A DNA stretch of 22,007 nt from Chara braunii (taxonomy: Eukaryota; Streptophyta; Charophyceae; Charales; Characeae), in assembly GCA_003427395.1 (NCBI GenBank), contig BFEA01000051.1, positions 3,817,740-3,839,746 of the forward strand. Reading direction: 5' to 3'. The translations under genes were made by a program, and so were the position numbers. A model generated the notes under the pieces. The model worked only from the letters and a program-made list of their open reading frames with translations. It did not search any database and had not been told where the DNA came from. Positions 8,197-17,002 of this stretch are shown here, piece by piece. Numbering within the stretch: position 1 is the first letter of the stretch; each line of letters begins with the position of its first letter.

Positions 8197-8801
8197 GCTC
8201 AAAAGTCGAACCATACGGGTTGTGATATCCACCCCATTTCTGCAAGCGTGTTGTGTCCAACTCAACGCACACCGCACACAACACTACACTTACGTGGCAA
8301 TTCTCACACACTTCGCTCGATCAGTGCGTAACGCCCACTGGTACCTCGCTGGGTCACTTATGCAGGCTTTTGAAGTGCCCACCAGTTCACGGGAGCCTCC
8401 ACAATAGTCATTGATCTGTACGTCAGGACCTCGATTTCGAATTGCCCTCTCTGTGTCCGTGTTTTTTTTTTTTTTTCCCCCTCCCCCCCCCCAAACCCTC
8501 TCTACGTCATATTGGCTGCTTGTTTGAAAAAGATACTACCTCATTTGAATGTAGCCATTTTCAGATGATTTTTTTCTTTCTTGTCTTTTCTTTTCATCCG
8601 AAAAAACAGTGCCTCTTTTGATATCACACCCTTTATCCAACTCCCCCCCCCGCCCCTCCTCCCTCTCTCCTGGCCCCTCCACCTCAACCTTCTTGGGTTC
8701 TCTCTTGGCATGCCCACGTCTGTGATGATTTTCTATTTTTTTTTTGAAACTGTGATGATTTTCTAATTTATTTTTCCAATTTTTTTTTCTTTACTGCAAA
8801 G
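8197..8801. other. Intron DNA leading to the SET exon
   Basis: Contains a direct echo of TAGTCATGGATCCGTACTTC (8073) at 8406 (TAGTCATTGATCTGTACGTC), homopolymer T/C runs at 8461-8495 and a repeated CTGTGATGATTTTCTA just before the TTTCTTTACTGCAAAG acceptor at 8801. No gene recognised. Confidence 0.5.
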
Positions 8802-8914
8802 GGAAAGGAAGAGGTCTGGTTGCAACGAGGAAGGTTCATGCTGGCGAATTGGTCTTTGGGAAAGGAAGAGGTCTGGTTGCAACGAGGAAGGTTCATGCTG
8901 GCGAATTGGTCTTT
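8801..8914 (+). repeat. Perfect 57-bp tandem duplication in the SET exon
   Basis: Two identical 57-nt units with no substitutions. 57 is 19 codons, so the frame is kept. Complete identity implies a very recent event or an assembly artefact. Confidence 0.95.
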
Positions 8915-8980
8915 GTATCAAATCCTTTGGCATTCGTAAGCTTGCCGCTTGATGACGTGGGACTGAAGTCTAAAAATGAG
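8802..8980 (+). CDS. SET-domain N-terminal exon, with in-frame duplication
   Basis: Acceptor TTTACTGCAAAG|GG, donor AATGAG|GTGAGC. The product begins GKGRGLVATRKVHAGELVF and continues VSNPLAFVSLPLDD. GKGRG-L-A, then GE-V, then P is the opening of SET lysine-methyltransferase domains of the SMYD type, where GRG binds the S-adenosylmethionine cofactor. The first 19 residues are encoded twice by a perfect 57-bp tandem duplication (8801-8857, 8858-8914), so the predicted protein has two GRG loops in a row, which should disturb the fold. It starts in phase 1 (matching 5114) and ends in phase 0. The catalytic NHSC and YC motifs are not in this exon and were not found elsewhere in the window. Confidence 0.8.
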
Positions 8981-9107
8981 GTGAGCTTTTTTTCAGTGTT
9001 TTCACACCTTGGCGGTACACGATGCATGTACTATGTCTGTATTATGTACGTACTATGAACAGTGATTTCGGCAAAACGGACATTTTATATTTTTTTAAAC
9101 AAAACTG

Positions 9108-9333
9108 AAATCTCCTTTTTCCGCAAAAAAATCATGAAATTGAGGGTATGGCGGTCTGAAAACGACCTACCCCCTCGATGTATCTGGACTTAGCATGAAT
9201 TCAATGTACATCCATGGGGTCTGGCGGCATGGATGTATGTGGACTTACCTAAGTCCAGATACATTGAGGACGTAGAGCGTTTTCAGAACACCATACCCTC
9301 AATGTCATCAATTTTTTGCCAAAAAGGAGATTT
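9108..9333. mobile_element. Foldback (long inverted repeat) element
   Basis: The arms 9108-9192 and 9250-9333 are reverse complements over about 84 nt with roughly a dozen mismatches (for example TGAGGGTATGG against CCATACCCTCA, and ATCTGGACTTA against TAAGTCCAGAT). The spacer of 57 nt contains a second short palindrome around GTGGACTTACCTAAGTCCA. The right arm runs directly into the LTR-like repeat. Confidence 0.85.
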
Positions 9334-9641
9334 AAAACGGTTTTCACCTTTACGGTAGCAGATGCAGTACCCAGGGCTTGAGCCCTAGACCTCCCCTTCA
9401 CCCGTGTACAGTATCCATTGACCCGTGTGTGTTTGAACCCGCGACCTGTGTACTGAAAGTCGTATGTTTAGCTGTTGTATATAGTGCGGTCGCTGGGTCT
9501 TGAGCCTTAGGTCTGCGTGTTAGGAGTCTTAGCAGTGGTCTATGTCGTAGCTGCTACAGTCCTGAAGAGTCAAGTCTACAGCCTTCTGAAACTTCCGGAA
9601 GTGGTCGTTCGCAGGTCCTAGGAGTCGGTCCATGTCTGAGT

Positions 9642-9740
9642 CAGCAGAGGGCAGTCCTAGCACAGTCAGCAAAGGGCAGTCCTAGATCTACATAGCCCAG
9701 TCAGCGGTGCCCAGTCCCAAGGTGCACTTTGTCCAATCAG
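9642..9740 (+). repeat. GTCAGCAnAGGGCAGTCC repeats upstream of the LTR promoter
   Basis: GTCAGCAGAGGGCAGTCCTA and GTCAGCAAAGGGCAGTCCTA are adjacent (9642, about 22-bp period), with looser copies GTCAGCGGTGCCCAGTCC and ATCAGCAAG further on. Position just upstream of CCAAT/TATA is typical of LTR U3 enhancer repeats. Confidence 0.6.
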
Positions 9741-9816
9741 CAAGTACCATGTGGGACTGCACACATCCTGGGCCCAGGGTCAAAGGGCAGACCTTTGATG
9801 ATCCGAAGTATAAATA
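9733..9816 (+). promoter_or_regulatory. CCAAT and TATA boxes in the putative LTR
   Basis: CCAAT at 9733-9737 and TATAAATA at 9809-9816, spaced about 75 bp, upstream of the gag remnant on the same strand. This is the usual Pol II core promoter layout of an LTR. Confidence 0.5.
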
Positions 9817-10196
9817 AAAAGGCAGCGTCAAGTCATTCATTCATTCTGCCTGTGAGCCGTGTGGAAGCGCTGCCTGAGCGTCTTGTGTGCGGAGGTCTGC
9901 AGGTGCCCGTAGTAGGAGTGGGCTAAGAGGAGGAAGATGCGGCCATAGCCGCTTGTTAGTTGATGGCAGCCACAGTTGCTAGTTAGCAGAGTTAGTATGT
10001 GTGTACGTACGTGTGTTGTGTGTATGTGTGCGGGGCATCCAGGGAGATCCAGGGTGTGTGTGCGAACAAGTTGCTGGGAGTGGAATGATCGACCATAGCT
10101 GTACGAGACAAGTTTGAATCTGAACTGTATTACTGGTTACGTTATCTCTGAGTTTTGTGTGGGCGCAAGTCGCCAGCTTGATCGTCATCTGTTTGC

Positions 10197-10664
10197 ATGC
10201 ATGCCGAGTATCGAAGAAGACAGACCATCTCAGGCCAAGTAAAGGCCAAAGATCATCTTGTTCTCACTTTAGATGGAGGTGGTTTGGAAGAGGTCCCTTA
10301 TAGTGAGATTGAATGCGGCCTCGACGAGGAGGAGAGTAGTGAGGGTCAGGGGAGGACCTACGCTGCTGTCGCAGCCGGAGGGAGGCCGCAAGGAAGAAGG
10401 AGAGGCCGGGGCCAAGAGGGCCAGGCCTCTGGTGGTCAAGGACAGGGCGGCCAGGGGGTTGGCGGCAGGGGAAACCGCCATGAGGGAGGAAGGGGTCAAG
10501 GTCCCCCGTCAAACCGTCCTCATTCCAATCGATCACCTCCCATAACGGGTGGATGGCACCCTGGTTGGCCTCAGGGCCGACCCTGGGAATCGCTGGGTCT
10601 GGAACAGATAGATTGGCAGAAGAGGATAGACGCGGGTCAATGCATTTACCCGGGCACATTATAA
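10197..10664 (+). pseudogene. Ty3/gypsy gag C-terminal remnant with broken zinc knuckle
   Basis: About 155 codons. It opens with an acidic segment, then a Gly/Arg/Gln-rich basic region (GRRRGRGQEG, GGQGQGGQGVGGRG) typical of nucleocapsid, then QKRIDAGQCIYPG. A zinc knuckle should follow (C-x2-C-x4-H-x4-C). The first Cys is at 10641, the second is replaced by Pro, and the His (10655) and last Cys (10670) appear in another reading frame after a small deletion, followed by PKYKNARRAAAE. Nucleic-acid packaging is thus lost. The main capsid part of gag is missing upstream. Same strand and order as the protease and polymerase that follow. Confidence 0.7.
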
Positions 10665-10806
10665 AATTTTGCCCGAAGTATAAAAATGCCCGGCGAGCTG
10701 CTGCAGAGTCAGCAAAAGGCAACCGCCGGTAGGGGTAGCAACTGCCCTTACCTCTAGGCCATGTGGAGATGAATGCGCGGGCCAAATAAAAACTCCCAAC
10801 CCACAT

Positions 10807-11648
10807 GTGTCTACGACAGAGATTGCTGGCCATTGTCTAGTTAGCTGTCCAGAGACTGCTTGTGGTAGAGTCTCTCTAGGCGCTTCCCTCACAGAATTGA
10901 CAGAAGAGTTGAAGGATGGAATGCCAGCGTGGGCCAAGATGAAGAAAGAAGCAAAAGGGCAGCTAGTGTTAGTAGATGTAGAGATTTTTAGAGGCAGAGT
11001 AGGGACCCTTATAGATAGTGGGGCCACCCGCAGCTATATTAGCCACAAAGCGCTGAAGAAGCTGAATCTTAACTTGAAAGTCCAAAAGTTGGCAGCCCAT
11101 AGTCAGTATCCTCGCGGATAATCGCACGATGCGAATACGTCAAGGGAGTCCAGGCGTATTTTTGCCTAGAGAAAGATGGGAAGGTAGAGAAGGTTCTCCA
11201 TTCCCCAACTCTCCTCTTAGAAGATAATCTCCCATTTGATATGGTCCTAGGGATGGCTTGGGGAGAGGCAGCAGGAGCCACACTGCATCTGAGAGAAAAT
11301 GAGTGTAGGCTCCCTAGTCCTTCAGGTGGTGTCAAGACAACCCGCCTGTTTCATGTTTCTGGAGTAGACAACTCCTTGACACATTGTTGTCTCAGTGCTC
11401 CCGTGTTCGCGCGACCAGTGAAGGAGCAGTTAGAAGAGCAGGTCTTTGTGACCTATGTTAGGTCAGTCACTGAGTGTAAGAAAGAGGAAGCTACCAACCC
11501 TGTAATTGCCAAGCTGTCGGATGAGTACGCAGATTTGTCGGAACCTCCTTCAGGAGTAATTGAGCATCCTATCCAGCATCGCATTGAGATAGAGCCTGGC
11601 AGTAGAACTCCTAAAGGAGCAGTCTATAAATGTCCCCTAAGGAGTTAG
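10807..11648 (+). pseudogene. Ty3/gypsy aspartic protease and N-terminal pol region
   Basis: The first open stretch (10807-11121) contains GTLIDSGATRSYIS. The D-S-G-A catalytic loop of retropepsins would cleave the Gag-Pol polyprotein. A frameshift near 11105 moves the protease body to another frame, recovering at 11241 as MVLGMAWGEAAGATLHL, the LG--W flap/end region of such proteases. The linker that follows ends in HPIQHRIEIEPGSRTPKG, the usual lead-in to a Ty3 reverse transcriptase. A 1-bp frame change at about 11630 leads into the polymerase. At least two indels are needed to explain it, so it is not expressible as it stands. Confidence 0.8.
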
Positions 11649-11968
11649 AGTAGCTGCGCAAGCAGCTAGACGAGTTCCTTGAGAAGGGTTGGACTAGACC
11701 CAGTTCGTCTCCGTTTGGAGCGCCTGTTCTCGTTGTCCCTAAGAAAGAGGGAGAGTTGAGAATGTGTATTGACTATAGGGGTCTGAACGCAGTCACGATC
11801 AAGAATGCAGAACCACTGGCCCGAATAGATAATCTGCTTCATCGGGTGTAGGGCTGCAAGTACTTTTCAAAGATAGATTTAAAATCAGGGTATCATCAAA
11901 TTGAAGTCCACCCTGACGATCAGTACAAGACCCGTTCCGGACCAAGTATGGGCATTATGCGTTCATAG
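11630..11968 (+). pseudogene. Ty3/gypsy reverse transcriptase, fingers and palm part
   Basis: The frame from 11630 reads [20 protein letters not shown] then DYRGLNAVT, and YFSKIDLKSGYHQIEVHPDD, the early reverse transcriptase motifs including the first catalytic Asp (KIDLKSGYHQI). TAG codons at 11651-11653 and 11849-11851 and a 1-bp deletion near 11937 break the frame. It ends at GHYAFI, where the element at 11969-12690 is inserted; the polymerase resumes at 12699. Confidence 0.9.
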
Positions 11969-12216
11969 CATGGTTGCCCCGGACCCAGACATCCATAAAC
12001 CGGACACCTGGCCCGGACCTGTGTTTGGATTAATCCGGACGTCCGGTAATCCGGACACCGATCCGGACAACCGGACATACGGAACCGGACGGTCCGGTTA
12101 TGAATGAACAGGTCCGGATGTCCGGATTATTAATTAAAAAAAAAAAAAAAGACACACTGCTGTAGTTGTATTATCCGACTNATTTTGAACACACTCACAT
12201 ACACACACAGTGTCGT

Positions 12217-12258
<42 letters not shown>

Positions 12259-12690
12259 GACACACACGTGGTTAACGGGGGACCCCCAGTTTCGGCTCCT
12301 GAGTCACAGGTCCAAAACTGAAATTAGGGTTTGGGGGTGAAATTTTGTGTTTTTTTTTTTTTTTTTTTGCCTGTTTTTGTCTTACTTCAAGGTTGTTGTG
12401 TATCAAGTGCACTTTTGCCTTACTGTTTCACCCTGTTTTTATTTTTTTTTTTCGTTTTTTTTTTAATGGTTTGTTAATATGGTGTGCACTCTATGGAATG
12501 ATGCAACTTTTGGTTAAAAAGGGCTTCTGATTTTCTTATAAATAGCATACAAAAAACGCTGAAATTTTGGGTCTCCGTTAACCGCCTCTCCGAAATTGGG
12601 CCCAATCGGACCCCTCAAACCGGACATAGGATCCGGACATCCAGACCGGACCGTCTGGATCCCGATCTGGACGTCCGGTTGACAACCATG
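11969..12690. mobile_element. hAT-like non-autonomous TIR element inside the reverse transcriptase
   Basis: The left end CATGGTTGCCCCGGAC and the right end GTCCGGTTGACAACCATG are terminal inverted repeats. CCGGAC/GTCCGG motifs recur more than ten times in both subterminal regions. Further inside, GGTTAACGG with GGACCC (about 12270) pairs with GGTCTCCGTTAACC (about 12570). The middle holds an A-run, an N at 12181, (CA)n to 12256 and T-rich DNA. It is flanked by GTTCATAG (11961-11968) and GTTTATAG (12691-12698), an 8-bp target duplication with one change, as hAT transposons make. Host polymerase sequence resumes exactly beyond it. No transposase is present. Confidence 0.8.
12183..12256 (+). repeat. 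(CA)n microsatellite within the hAT-like element
   Basis: Near-pure CA dinucleotides at about 12216-12256, preceded by CA-rich text; an N is at 12181. Confidence 0.9.
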
Positions 12691-12698
12691 GTTTATAG

Positions 12699-13051
12699 TC
12701 ATGCCCTTTGGACTAACCAATGCACCAACCATGTTCCAGCTTTGTATGAACGATTTGTTTAGGCCGTGGTTAGATAGATTTGTAGTTGATGACATTTTGA
12801 TTTTTAGTAAGACCCTCCAGGAGCATGAGGCTCATCTGAGGCAGATCTTGGAAAAGTTGCGTGAGGCAAAATTGAAGATCAACGTGAAGTGTGAGTGGGC
12901 CAAGACCGAGATCTTGTACTTGGGCCACTTCCGAGATGGTGATGGCATAAAGCCTGAGGGCAGCAAAATCGCTGCGATTAGAGACATGCCAACTCCCCGT
13001 ACGCTCACAGAGCCGAGGTCGTTCTTAGGATTGGCTAAAACTATTATATGA
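12699..13051 (+). pseudogene. Ty3/gypsy reverse transcriptase, C-terminal part
   Basis: Resumes as VMPFGLTNAPTMFQLCMND and DDILIFSKTLQEHEAHL. The first is the MPFGL-NAP motif of Ty3/gypsy polymerases; the second holds the two metal-binding Asp residues. The usual Y-x-D-D box has lost its Tyr (VVDD) by an apparent short in-frame deletion, which by itself should cripple catalysis. The thumb reads YLGHFRDGDGIKPEGSKIAA and TPRTLTEPRSFLGLA. The frame is lost at 13049 and moves into RNase H. Confidence 0.92.
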
Positions 13052-13790
13052 AGTACGTTAGAAACTTCTCTGCCATCGCTACTCCCCTAGAGAGAGAAGC
13101 AATCTGGAAGTGGGACCAAAACTAGACATCGGCCCTAAAGAAGCTAAAGCGAGCCCTGATAGAATACCCAATCCTCAAGGTAGCTGACCCATCCTTACCT
13201 TTTGTTGTCACCACTGATGCGAGTCAGTATGGTATTGGTGCTGTTTTACAACAAGATGATGGCGATGGGTACAAACCCGTAGAGTTCATGTCTGCTATGT
13301 TGTCTTCAGAAAAGGTAGCAACCTTTACTTATGAGAGGGAACTCTACGCTCTCAGGCAAGCATTAGATCACTGGAGACATTACTTGCTTGTGCTTGGGAG
13401 GCACTTCAAGTTTATTCAGACCACGAGATACTTAGGTGGTTGAAGACTCAGGCCAATATGACACCTAAGCTTACTAGGTGAGCCGCAGAGATAGATCAGT
13501 TCGACTTTGAGCTCAAACCCGTGAAAGGAAAGTACAATGTGGTTGAAGATGCTGTGAGTAGGAGAGTCGACTACTTTGGAGCTATAGTTCACTACTTGGA
13601 TATAGGAACTAATTTACAACAAAAAGTTAGAGATGCGTACGCGCAAGACCCTACATCCTCCCTGGGTCATAACCCCGGACACCTCCACAACCCTTTTAGG
13701 AAAAAAAAGACCCTATTTACAGTGATCTCCTCAAGAGAGTTAGGGAGGATCCAGCCAGTGAACCAAATTATCACACTACGAACAGGTCAT
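13052..13790 (+). pseudogene. Ty3/gypsy RNase H and linker, frameshifted
   Basis: Frame fragments read YVRNFSAIATPLE, then PFVVTTDASQYGIGAVLQQD (first RNase H Asp), TYERELYALRQALDHWRHYL (Glu) and then a damaged SDHE region where indels interrupt the domain. PVKGKYNVVEDAVSRRVDYF (13521 on) is the K-N-VAD-LSR end of the domain. RNase H would remove RNA from the RNA-DNA hybrid. In-frame stops occur near 13122 and 13443. Confidence 0.85.
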
Positions 13791-14929
13791 TGTTTGAGAA
13801 GATAGACGTCGTAGATCGGCTATGCATTCCCAATAGTGAAGAGATCCGGAGTTTGATCTTAGGGGAATGCCACGATACAGACGAGCACTTTGGCTAGCAA
13901 AAGACATTAGCCAACCTGACACGTGCCTATACGTGGTCTGGCATGAAAGCTGACTGCATAGAGTACGTACGTAGTTGCAAGGTATGCCATCACAACACAA
14001 CTACGACGCGAGGCCCATTGGGTCTTCTTAGACCCTTGCCTATCCCTTCAGGACTCGGAGAGTCTGTATCAATTGACTTTATTGATGTTGGGGTCAGGAG
14101 TAGGCACGGAAAGCCCCAAGTCATGGTTGTAGTTGAGCGAGTTAGTAAATATGCAGTTTTTGTTCCTTTGCCCTCTGAGGCATGCACAAAGGTAGTCATA
14201 GAAAAGTTTTTCGATGCTTGGGTAAGTGAGCGCGGTATTCCGCTATCTATAGTTAGCGATAGAGGTACGTGGTTTACTAGTCAGCATTGGCAGAAACTTA
14301 TGCTAGTCTACGACTCGAAGTCGTTGATGTCATCTGGCCGTCATCTAGAAACTAACGGTCAGACTGAACAGATGAATAAGATCCTGCAGCAAGTACTCAG
14401 GATGTACATTAGGCCTGATCAGATCAACTGGGATGAGATGCTCCCTAAAGTAACTAGCGCCTACAACAATAGTGTCCACCTAGCTACTTGTCGAACTCCC
14501 AATAAGCTGCACAAGTCCTTTAGACCACGCATGCTGTTTGAAGGACTGAATCGTGACCAGATACAAAGACTGCCACCCAGAACTAGAGAATTTGCATTGC
14601 AGCATGAGAGGGAAATCGCAAGGGTGACTGACAATTTGAGGAAAGCTCAACATAAGATGATAGAGCAAGCTAATAAGCATCGTCCCCCATTGCAGTTCCA
14701 GGTAGGTGATTTAGTCTGGGTCAAGTCCAAGGAGTTCGCCCCAGAAGAGAATATCTCACAAAAGTTGTTGCCCGCGTATAGGGGACCGCGGCCTGTCCTA
14801 GAAGTGAAAGGTGGAGAGGATGGACCTTCCTACACGGTAGAGATTCCGCCACACCTCCACACATACCCAGTCTTCCATGCGTCCAAGCTGTTACCTTGTG
14901 TCACCAGTCAACAATTTCCATCACGTTGA
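13791..14929 (+). pseudogene. Ty3/gypsy integrase
   Basis: An HHCC zinc-binding head is visible (HDTDEHFG, then CKVCHH near 13978), interrupted by a TAG at about 13894-13896. The catalytic core follows on one 329-codon open stretch (13943-14929): first Asp in SVSIDFIDVG, second Asp in SIVSDRGTWFTS, Glu in ETNGQTEQMN. The usual HPQTDGQTER box reads HLETNGQTEQ; the Glu is kept. The C-terminal part has FQVGDLVWVKSKEF and SYTVEIPPHLHTYPVFHASK, the GPY/F-like segment and linker of Ty3/gypsy integrases. This is the best preserved part of the element. It ends at a TGA at 14927-14929. Confidence 0.93.
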
Positions 14930-14932
14930 TCG

Positions 14933-15163
14933 ATGATTCCGCAGAATATGGATGCGATATGTAATATAGATCGCATTTTGGAAGAGGATGTGTTCAGGAT
15001 CGGAGGTAGAGGTCGTCCACAGAAACAATACAAAGTTAGATTTGCTTATCAGGAGCCCAAGGACGAACGCTGGTTCAGCAGAACTGAGCTTTTAGAGACC
15101 GCTCCCGACATAGTCCATGCCTATGATAGAGAGAGGAAAGGTAAAGGTCCTGCCTTGCGTTGA
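14933..15163 (+). pseudogene. Chromodomain-like integrase tail
   Basis: In the same frame as the integrase, separated only by the TGA at 14927. It reads IDRILEEDVFRIGGRG, then QYKVRFAYQEPKDERWF and SRTELLETAPDIVHAYDRE. The spacing Y-V-F, then W, then EL fits a degenerate chromodomain, which in chromoviruses directs insertion to particular chromatin. It ends in a TGA at 15161, 34 nt before the right LTR-like repeat. Confidence 0.65.
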
Positions 15164-15196
15164 AGTATTCTCCGAGGACCTCGAATTTAGGCCGGC

Positions 15197-15393
15197 GAGA
15201 TTGAAATGGTTTTCACCTTTACAGTAGCAGATGCAGTACCCAGGGCTTGATCCCTCCCTACACCTCCCCTTCACCCGTGTACAGTACTCGTTGACCCGTG
15301 TGTGTTTGAACGCGCGACCTGTGTACTGAAAGTCGTATGTTTAGCTGTTGTATATAGTGCGGTCGCTGGGTCTTGAGCCGTAGGTCTGCGTGT
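15197..15393 (+). mobile_element. 3' LTR-like repeat (truncated)
   Basis: Roughly 90 percent identical by eye to 9327-9520, with a few substitutions. It stops matching where the copy enters a (GT)n run at 15390-15402, so the right LTR is truncated or was broken at a microsatellite. Confidence 0.8.
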
Positions 15394-15479
15394 GTGTGTG
15401 TGTTTACATTTGGACTATTTCTCGATTTATGTGTGTTATCCTTGTGCAGAGGCCATGTTAATCCCGAAGGGCAAGTACA

Positions 15480-15620
15480 GATACAGGGTGCTAATGTTTT
15501 TTGGGGCCCCGTTTTCGAAAGTTGGTACCCTGTATCCGTAGCATAACGCACATGTGTTATATACGAATAGAACACACCCCGTGCGTTCTATTCGTAAGTA
15601 ACGAACGTGCGTTTTGTTCG
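15480..15620. repeat. Cluster of hairpins
   Basis: Perfect 10-bp stem GATACAGGGT (15480-15489) with ACCCTGTATC (15527-15536); imperfect palindrome ATAACGCACATGTGTTAT (15544-15561); perfect 12-bp stem TACGAATAGAAC (15562-15573) with GTTCTATTCGTA (15585-15596); 5-bp stem CGAAC/GTTCG (15602-15620). Confidence 0.8.
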
Positions 15621-16337
15621 GGGGAAGACTATAGGTCTACCAGTCCGAGTAGTCTGAGTCTAGGGCCTGTGTGGACGATATCAGAGCCTGCAATGATGTC
15701 TCCCTCCGAGAGGGAGGAGGTACCGGGTTACTTGGAGGCTGCGTGGCCTGGAAGTCACCGCCCCGCTATATCTCCAGGTGGAGTGAAGTTATCCTCCTCA
15801 TTTGCTGCTTGCAGCTTTGTGGTCACATTGCTGTAGCACTGGATGAAGCAATGCTAGTGTATAGCAGCGCTGTGGGGAAGAGGAGCACCCAACTCTCCAC
15901 CTTGGCTATGGTGGATGAGCTCGACCAGGAGGAGGAGGAGGAAGGGGACTATGAGAGGGGAGCCCCAGGGGTACGAGCCTGGCTATGGTGGGTGCCATCT
16001 TCATCACCTTGGTAGGCACTGCATCCGGAAGGCCCCAGTTGGGGTAGCGCTGCATCAAGAAGCTTTGAGGCAAAGTCGGGCATGGCTCCTTGAGAGAACG
16101 AGGTCTGCATCCGGAAGGCCCCAGTTGGGGTAGCGCTGCATCAAGAAGCTTTGAGGCAAAGTCAGGCATGGCTCCTTGAGAGAACGAGGTCGTAGCTGCT
16201 TTGTGTTGTGTCTTACACGTCAGGGCAAGCCCCTTGGTAGTCTGCCATAGCCTAGGCCTAGATGAAGAAGAGAGAGGAGGGCGGTCGTGGCTATGGTGAA
16301 CCTCTTGTTCTGCCGACAGTAGAAGAGGGATTCGTAC
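15621..16337. other. Unassigned stretch with weak open frames
   Basis: Overlapping open frames (15501-15836, 15671-16015) show no domain I recognise and no splice support. TATCAGAGCC at 15678 equals ten bases of the initiator-Met primer-binding site used by many plant retrotransposons, but no LTR end precedes it. The region holds the 86-bp tandem duplication listed separately. Confidence 0.4.
16019..16190 (+). repeat. 86-bp tandem duplication
   Basis: Two adjacent 86-nt copies (16019-16104, 16105-16190) beginning CTGCATCCGGAAGGCCCCAG, differing at one base (GTCGGGC versus GTCAGGC). Confidence 0.95.
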
Positions 16338-16449
16338 ATTGATTCTAACTCAGCCATTCATCATTATTATTATTTGTTGTTTGAACGAGAGAGGAGGAGA
16401 TAAGGAGGAGGAGTTGGTTGGCAGACAAGGGGGAATTATCATTGGTCTT

Positions 16450-16575
16450 TTGGTGGTCTACATCTTCTACTTCTTCTTTCTTTCTTCTTCATCTTCCTCT
16501 TCTTCTTTCTTTTCTTCTTCCTCCTCCTCCTCCTTCTTCTTCTTCTTCTTCTTTCCCTCTCTCTTTTCTCAAGTT
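16450..16575 (+). repeat. CTT/CCT-rich simple repeat
   Basis: (TTC)n and (TCC)n runs; open frames here are Ser/Phe or Arg/Lys composition artefacts. Confidence 0.9.
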
Positions 16576-16873
16576 CATTCATTTCTTTTTGCAATTGGAC
16601 GGCATTGTACTTTCTTGTGAATTTGCATTTCAAAATTGGCCAAGATCGTAACAATGCTCAGTGTCTTTCTCGCGAAGAGTAGAGATCACTCCTTGCAAAG
16701 CGACGTTGAGATACGACGAAGTAGACGTTGTGCTAGCCACGGGTTTGTGAGGAGGCCGTTCATGAATGGTGTGAAATGTTGGCCGAGGGCGAGCGTGGGG
16801 GGGAACAACACTGTTATTTTGTGTTGTGACTCCAAGAATGATGCGAAGAGCTGAAGGAGATTTGTGAGCTTTG
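16576..16873. other. No recognised feature
   Basis: Mixed-composition DNA between the CTT repeat and the reverse transcriptase fragment. Short open frames lack motifs. It may be the diverged 5' part of the plus-strand element fragment, but I cannot align it to the minus-strand copy. Confidence 0.3.
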
Positions 16874-17002
16874 GCAAAAGTTGTTGATGAAGCTCATGTT
16901 TATGCCCTTCGGCATGTGCGCACGCATTCACGCTGCGTTGCCCTCAACATGATTATTCGACGACCTTGTTGTGGCCAATGGATGACTGATTCAGGCCCGG
17001 AT
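16874..17002 (+). pseudogene. Plus-strand fragment of the Penelope-like reverse transcriptase
   Basis: The frame from 16874 reads AKVVDEAHVYALRHVRTHSR, CVALNMIIRRPCCGQWMTD and SGPD, matching residues 39-81 of the minus-strand reverse transcriptase (AKAVDEAHAYALRHARTHSR and so on) with few changes; nucleotide identity is also high. Similarity stops abruptly after GGCCCGGAT on the right. It is thus a second, inverted and truncated copy of the same element family, about 3.1 kb from the first. Confidence 0.85.

Larger units (their letters stand above)
9327..10194 (+). mobile_element. 5' LTR and leader of a Ty3/gypsy element
   Basis: 9327-9520 is repeated in direct orientation at 15197-15393, flanking a gag-pol region, as LTRs do (shared text includes TTTTCACCTTTAC, GCAGATGCAGTACCCAGGGC and AAAGTCGTATGTTTAGC). 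Beyond 9520 the right copy no longer matches, so the 3' end of the LTR cannot be fixed; a CCAAT and a TATA motif at 9733 and 9809 suggest it reaches past 9830. No convincing tRNA primer-binding site was found between 9850 and 10190. Confidence 0.65.

Noticed and set aside
10264-10833. 189-codon minus-strand frame opposite gag
   Set aside because: Shadow of the GC-rich gag remnant; no domain.
15501-16015. Two overlapping open frames as a gene
   Set aside because: No domain, no splice or codon evidence, and the following sequence is a tandem duplication with no frame kept.
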